The notes beneath the pieces were generated by a model, which ran no database searches, was not told the origin of the DNA, and saw nothing but the letters and a program-made list of their open reading frames with translations. From the NCBI RefSeq assembly GCF_003063475.1, contig NZ_NESP01000001.1:124001-188000 (forward strand): 64,000 nucleotides of DNA, read 5' to 3'. Each line of letters begins with the position of its first letter. Position 1 is the stretch's first letter. This document shows, in pieces, positions 62,501 to 64,000 of this stretch. Origin of the DNA: Limnohabitans curvus. GTDB taxonomy: Bacteria > Pseudomonadota > Gammaproteobacteria > Burkholderiales > Burkholderiaceae_C. A program made the position numbers and the translations under genes.

Positions 62501-63534
62501 CTGCGCCAGCTGTAGCGCTTGACGCGGGCGTTGCCCGCATCAATCACGTAGCGAATGCCGGGCACCGTCAGCGAGGTTTCGGCCACGTTGGTGGCCAACA
62601 CAATGCGGCGCCCGCCACGGGTGTCAAACACACGGTCTTGCTCGGCGCTGGACAGTCGGGCGAACAGCGGCAGCACTTCGGCGCTGCGCATCACAGGCGA
62701 GTGGCTCAGGTGGGCGCGCAGGTGGTCTGCCGCTTCGCGAATCTCGCGCTCACCGGGCAAGAACACCAAGATGTCGCCCTGCTGCGACGGGTTGCTCCAC
62801 AGCTCGTCCACGCCGTCGGCGATGGCGTTGTTCAGGTCGTAGTCACGGCTTTCTTCGAAAGGGCGGTAACGCATCTCCACGGGGAAGGTGCGGCCCGAGA
62901 CCATCAACACTGGGGCTGGGCCTTTGGCCGAGGCGAAGTGTTGCGCAAAACGATCCGCATCAATCGTGGCCGAGGTGACGATGATTTTTAGGTCCGGCCT
63001 GCGCGGCAAGATTTCGCGCAAATAGCCCAGAAGGAAGTCGATGTTCAGGCTGCGCTCGTGGGCCTCGTCAATGATGATGGTGTCGTAGGCCTTGAGCAGC
63101 GGGTCGTTTTGCGTTTCGGCCAACAAGATACCGTCGGTCATCAACTTGACCGAGGCGTCTTTGCTCAGCCTGTCTTGAAAGCGCACCTTGAAACCCACCA
63201 CATCGCCCAAGGGCGTGTTCAGCTCTTCGGCAATGCGCTTGGCCACCGAGCTGGCGGCAATGCGGCGCGGCTGGGTGTGGCCAATGATTTGTTTGCGTTG
63301 GCCTGGCTTGGGGTTGGGCCCCAGCTCCCTACCTTGACCGCGCCCCAGAGCCAGCGCCATTTTGGGCAGCTGCGTGGTTTTGCCAGAGCCCGTTTCACCA
63401 CACACGATGACCACTTGGTGGGCCTGCATGGCAGCCATGATTTCCTCGCGTCTGGCCGAGACAGGCAACGATTCTGGAAATTCAATCTGGAAGGGAACGG
63501 ACGTAGACAAAACAGGCACTAACTTGATAGACAA
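59536..63534 (-). CDS. hrpA: ATP-dependent RNA helicase HrpA
   Basis: 1332 residues, DEAH helicase. Walker A GETGSGKTTQ near residue 47, DEAH box IIDEAHERSLN, SAT motif VTSATIDADRF, QRAGRCGRV motif VI, then the HA2, OB and long C-terminal DUF3418 region. It acts on stalled or collided ribosomes. Start is TTG at 63534 since no ATG precedes the conserved ARREEIMAAM; a GTG at 63519 is possible. Residues about 1005-1029 are encoded by a perfect inverted repeat (separate entry). Confidence 0.95.
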   Translation of the reverse strand: MSIKLVPVLSTSVPFQIEFPESLPVSARREEIMAAMQAHQVVIVCGETGSGKTTQLPKMALALGRGQGRELGPNPKPGQRKQIIGHTQPRRIAASSVAKRIAEELNTPLGDVVGFKVRFQDRLSKDASVKLMTDGILLAETQNDPLLKAYDTIIIDEAHERSLNIDFLLGYLREILPRRPDLKIIVTSATIDADRFAQHFASAKGPAPVLMVSGRTFPVEMRYRPFEESRDYDLNNAIADGVDELWSNPSQQGDILVFLPGEREIREAADHLRAHLSHSPVMRSAEVLPLFARLSSAEQDRVFDTRGGRRIVLATNVAETSLTVPGIRYVIDAGNARVKRYSWRSKVEQLMVEPISQAAANQRAGRCGRVANGICIRLYDEVDFNGRSRFTDPEILRSSLAGVILRMKALHLGNVEQFPFLEAPRPKAIADGYQLLSELGAVDDDNELTPMGRELSKLPLDPRVGRMILEARDRNALDEVLVIASALSVQDVRDRPMEAQAAADQAHAKFDDDRSEFSGYLNLWKWLENSRGGKNNEHKLSNRQYEALLRQNFINVRRVREWRDTHSQLLTVVTEHKWRLNTLPASYEQLHLSMLAGLLGNVGCKLEPAAGQTSSNEYLGARSIKFYPHPGAHLRKKPGRWVVVAELVETTRLFGRGIAAIEPQWLEQVGSHLLKKQLLDPHWEKKAGEVKALERATLYGLVAYNGRRVSYSKVDLAGAREIFIREALVAGELDTKLPFLAANQKLIAQVEELEHKSRRQDVLVDDALIYAFYDQQLPAEVCGLVTLETWYRDEVKRQPKLLHLTREELMRHQAAGITTQAFPKTLRLGGVDCAADYLHEPGDAKDGLTVTVPLFVLNQVSEERAEWLVPGMLNQKIHALLKTLHQRPRSRLVPLPDSAARLTEALSSDVAFGAGPLVDALLKLVRDATQVDVKRADFKLDMLAPHLFMNFRVVDEHGRQLGHGRNLGALKAELGSQARGAFQALAALKGVGTLSAGAGVDGAAALADGEPRVPHASQKSSPAAPHQPTPSGRVASVAASAAQRYTSWTFGELPELMEITKGNQTLIGFPALVDVGDAVSIEVFDEPEVAATKHRAGLRRLFAMQIKDALKYLEKNLPDLQKMSVAYMMVGKSPDGSGGGTAEELKQQILDVALDRAFLLDPLPTSEADFKRRLDEGRGRLTLIANEVARLAATVLTEFAAANRKVKDTKISPDSVADAAQQLQRLVGKRFITDTPFAQLQHFARYLKAVVLRLDKLRADPARDAAKLAELKPLEQKYWRLVAERKGVTDARMQEFRWLLEELRVSFFAQELRTPQPVSVKRLDKAWQHLSY
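60449..60520. repeat. 24-bp perfect inverted repeat inside hrpA
   Basis: Arm 60449-60472 starts GTTGGCTGATGG and ends CCGCGGGT; arm 60497-60520 is its exact reverse complement (starts ACCCGCGG). The 24-base loop contains no frame stop. In hrpA it encodes a Pro/Ser/Ala-rich stretch (around DGEPRVPHASQKSSPAAPHQ) in a linker region. It looks like an inserted palindromic repeat that kept the reading frame. Confidence 0.85.
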
Positions 63535-63602
63535 TCCGCAATTATCCCCGTCCGGCTCTCACCGAGAACGCTCACCCACTTACCCGCCACAAACCAGCCC
63601 AC

Positions 63603-64000
63603 ATGTCCGCCGTTTTTGACTTCACCTTTGTGCCTTGGTTCCGTTCGGTCGCGCCCTACATTCACATGCATCGCGGCAAGACCTTTGTCGTTGGCATCGC
63701 GGGCGAGGCCATTGCGGCAGGCAAGCTGCCCAACTTGGCGCAAGACTTGGCCCTCATCCAAAGCATGGGCGTGCGCATTGTGTTGGTTCACGGCTTTCGC
63801 CCACAGGTGAACGAGCAGCTGGCCGCCAAAGGCCATGCGCCCCATTACTCACACGGCATGCGCATCACCGACGGTGTGGCCCTCGACTGTGCGCAAGAAG
63901 CCGCAGGTCAACTGCGCTTTGAGATTGAGGCCGCTTTCAGCCAAGCCCTGCCCAACACGCCCATGGCGGGCGCCACGGTGCGCGTGATTTCTGGCAACTT
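63603..64000 (+). CDS. argA: N-acetylglutamate synthase ArgA, partial (N-terminal part)
   Basis: The frame from ATG at 63603 runs off the right edge. MSAVFDFTFVPWFRSVAPYIHMHRGKTFVVGIAGEAIA is the start of the amino-acid kinase-like domain; IQSMGVRIVLVHGFRPQVNEQL is its substrate loop. ArgA acetylates glutamate to begin arginine synthesis. The GNAT domain lies beyond the window. The 68 bases to the divergent hrpA hold the promoters of both. Confidence 0.9.
   Translation, partial: MSAVFDFTFVPWFRSVAPYIHMHRGKTFVVGIAGEAIAAGKLPNLAQDLALIQSMGVRIVLVHGFRPQVNEQLAAKGHAPHYSHGMRITDGVALDCAQEAAGQLRFEIEAAFSQALPNTPMAGATVRVISGN

Noticed and set aside
1-64000. CRISPR array, tRNA, rRNA, insertion sequence or prophage genes
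   Set aside because: No regular direct repeats with spacers, no cloverleaf, no transposase, integrase or structural phage gene was found. The holin-like protein at 10820 is a cellular family member.

Overview
The window is a piece of a betaproteobacterial chromosome. Gene content and protein sequences point to Burkholderiales, most likely Comamonadaceae of the Limnohabitans/Rhodoferax/Polaromonas kind; this placement is an inference from protein similarity and moderate-to-high GC, not a phylogeny. Most of it is compact core genome with many 4-base start/stop overlaps. About 70 features are supported, plus two genes cut by the window ends (an RND adaptor at the left, argA at the right).

Layout. 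1-6.8 kb: RND adaptor end, rnhA, a methyltransferase divergent from gloB-mltD, then recR-ybaB-dnaX; dnaX carries an A9 slippery run. 6.9-10.2 kb: an AT-rich block of regulators (MarR-like, Crp/Fnr-like, two LuxR-type regulators with altered receivers). 10.4-12.3 kb: small membrane and Ala-rich proteins (DUF883, holin-like). 12.5-16.3 kb: a putative CsgG-type secretion locus with a small secreted repeat protein, a small periplasmic protein, a CsgG/peptidoglycan-binding/DUF4384 lipoprotein and a Sel1-like protein. 16.4-22 kb: UspA, a FAD-oxidoreductase/patatin fusion, PHA synthase and a phasin, that is, carbon storage. 22.0 kb: the 4.5S SRP RNA. 22.1-26.3 kb: FNT channel, FrnE, thioredoxin, Rho.

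26.3-39.2 kb holds two loci of the same poorly understood system: circularly permuted ATP-grasp, alpha-E and transglutaminase-like proteins, once as separate genes (minus strand) and once as a three-gene plus-strand operon in which ATP-grasp and alpha-E are fused. ComEC and a surface-adhesin-E-like protein lie between them. 39.3-47.3 kb: RidA, a tripartite heavy-metal RND pump (adaptor-pump-TolC), a small membrane protein, and an MreB without mreCD. 47.4-53.2 kb: amino-acid binding protein, holC-pepA divergent from lptFG, then a CbiX-like chelatase. 53.2-58.6 kb: CysB, an aminotransferase, a SenB-like selenosugar synthase, cyanophycinase, an rRNA-methyltransferase-like protein and a YkgJ protein. 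58.7-59.5 kb: a HigBA toxin-antitoxin with a near-perfect promoter/operator. 59.5-64 kb: hrpA, containing a 24-bp perfect inverted repeat in its coding sequence, and the start of argA.

The best candidates for something new are the CsgG-type export locus, possibly controlled by the degenerate LuxR regulators, the doubled ATP-grasp/alpha-E/transglutaminase system, and the oxidoreductase-patatin fusion beside the PHA genes. No CRISPR array, tRNA, rRNA, insertion sequence or prophage was recognised.
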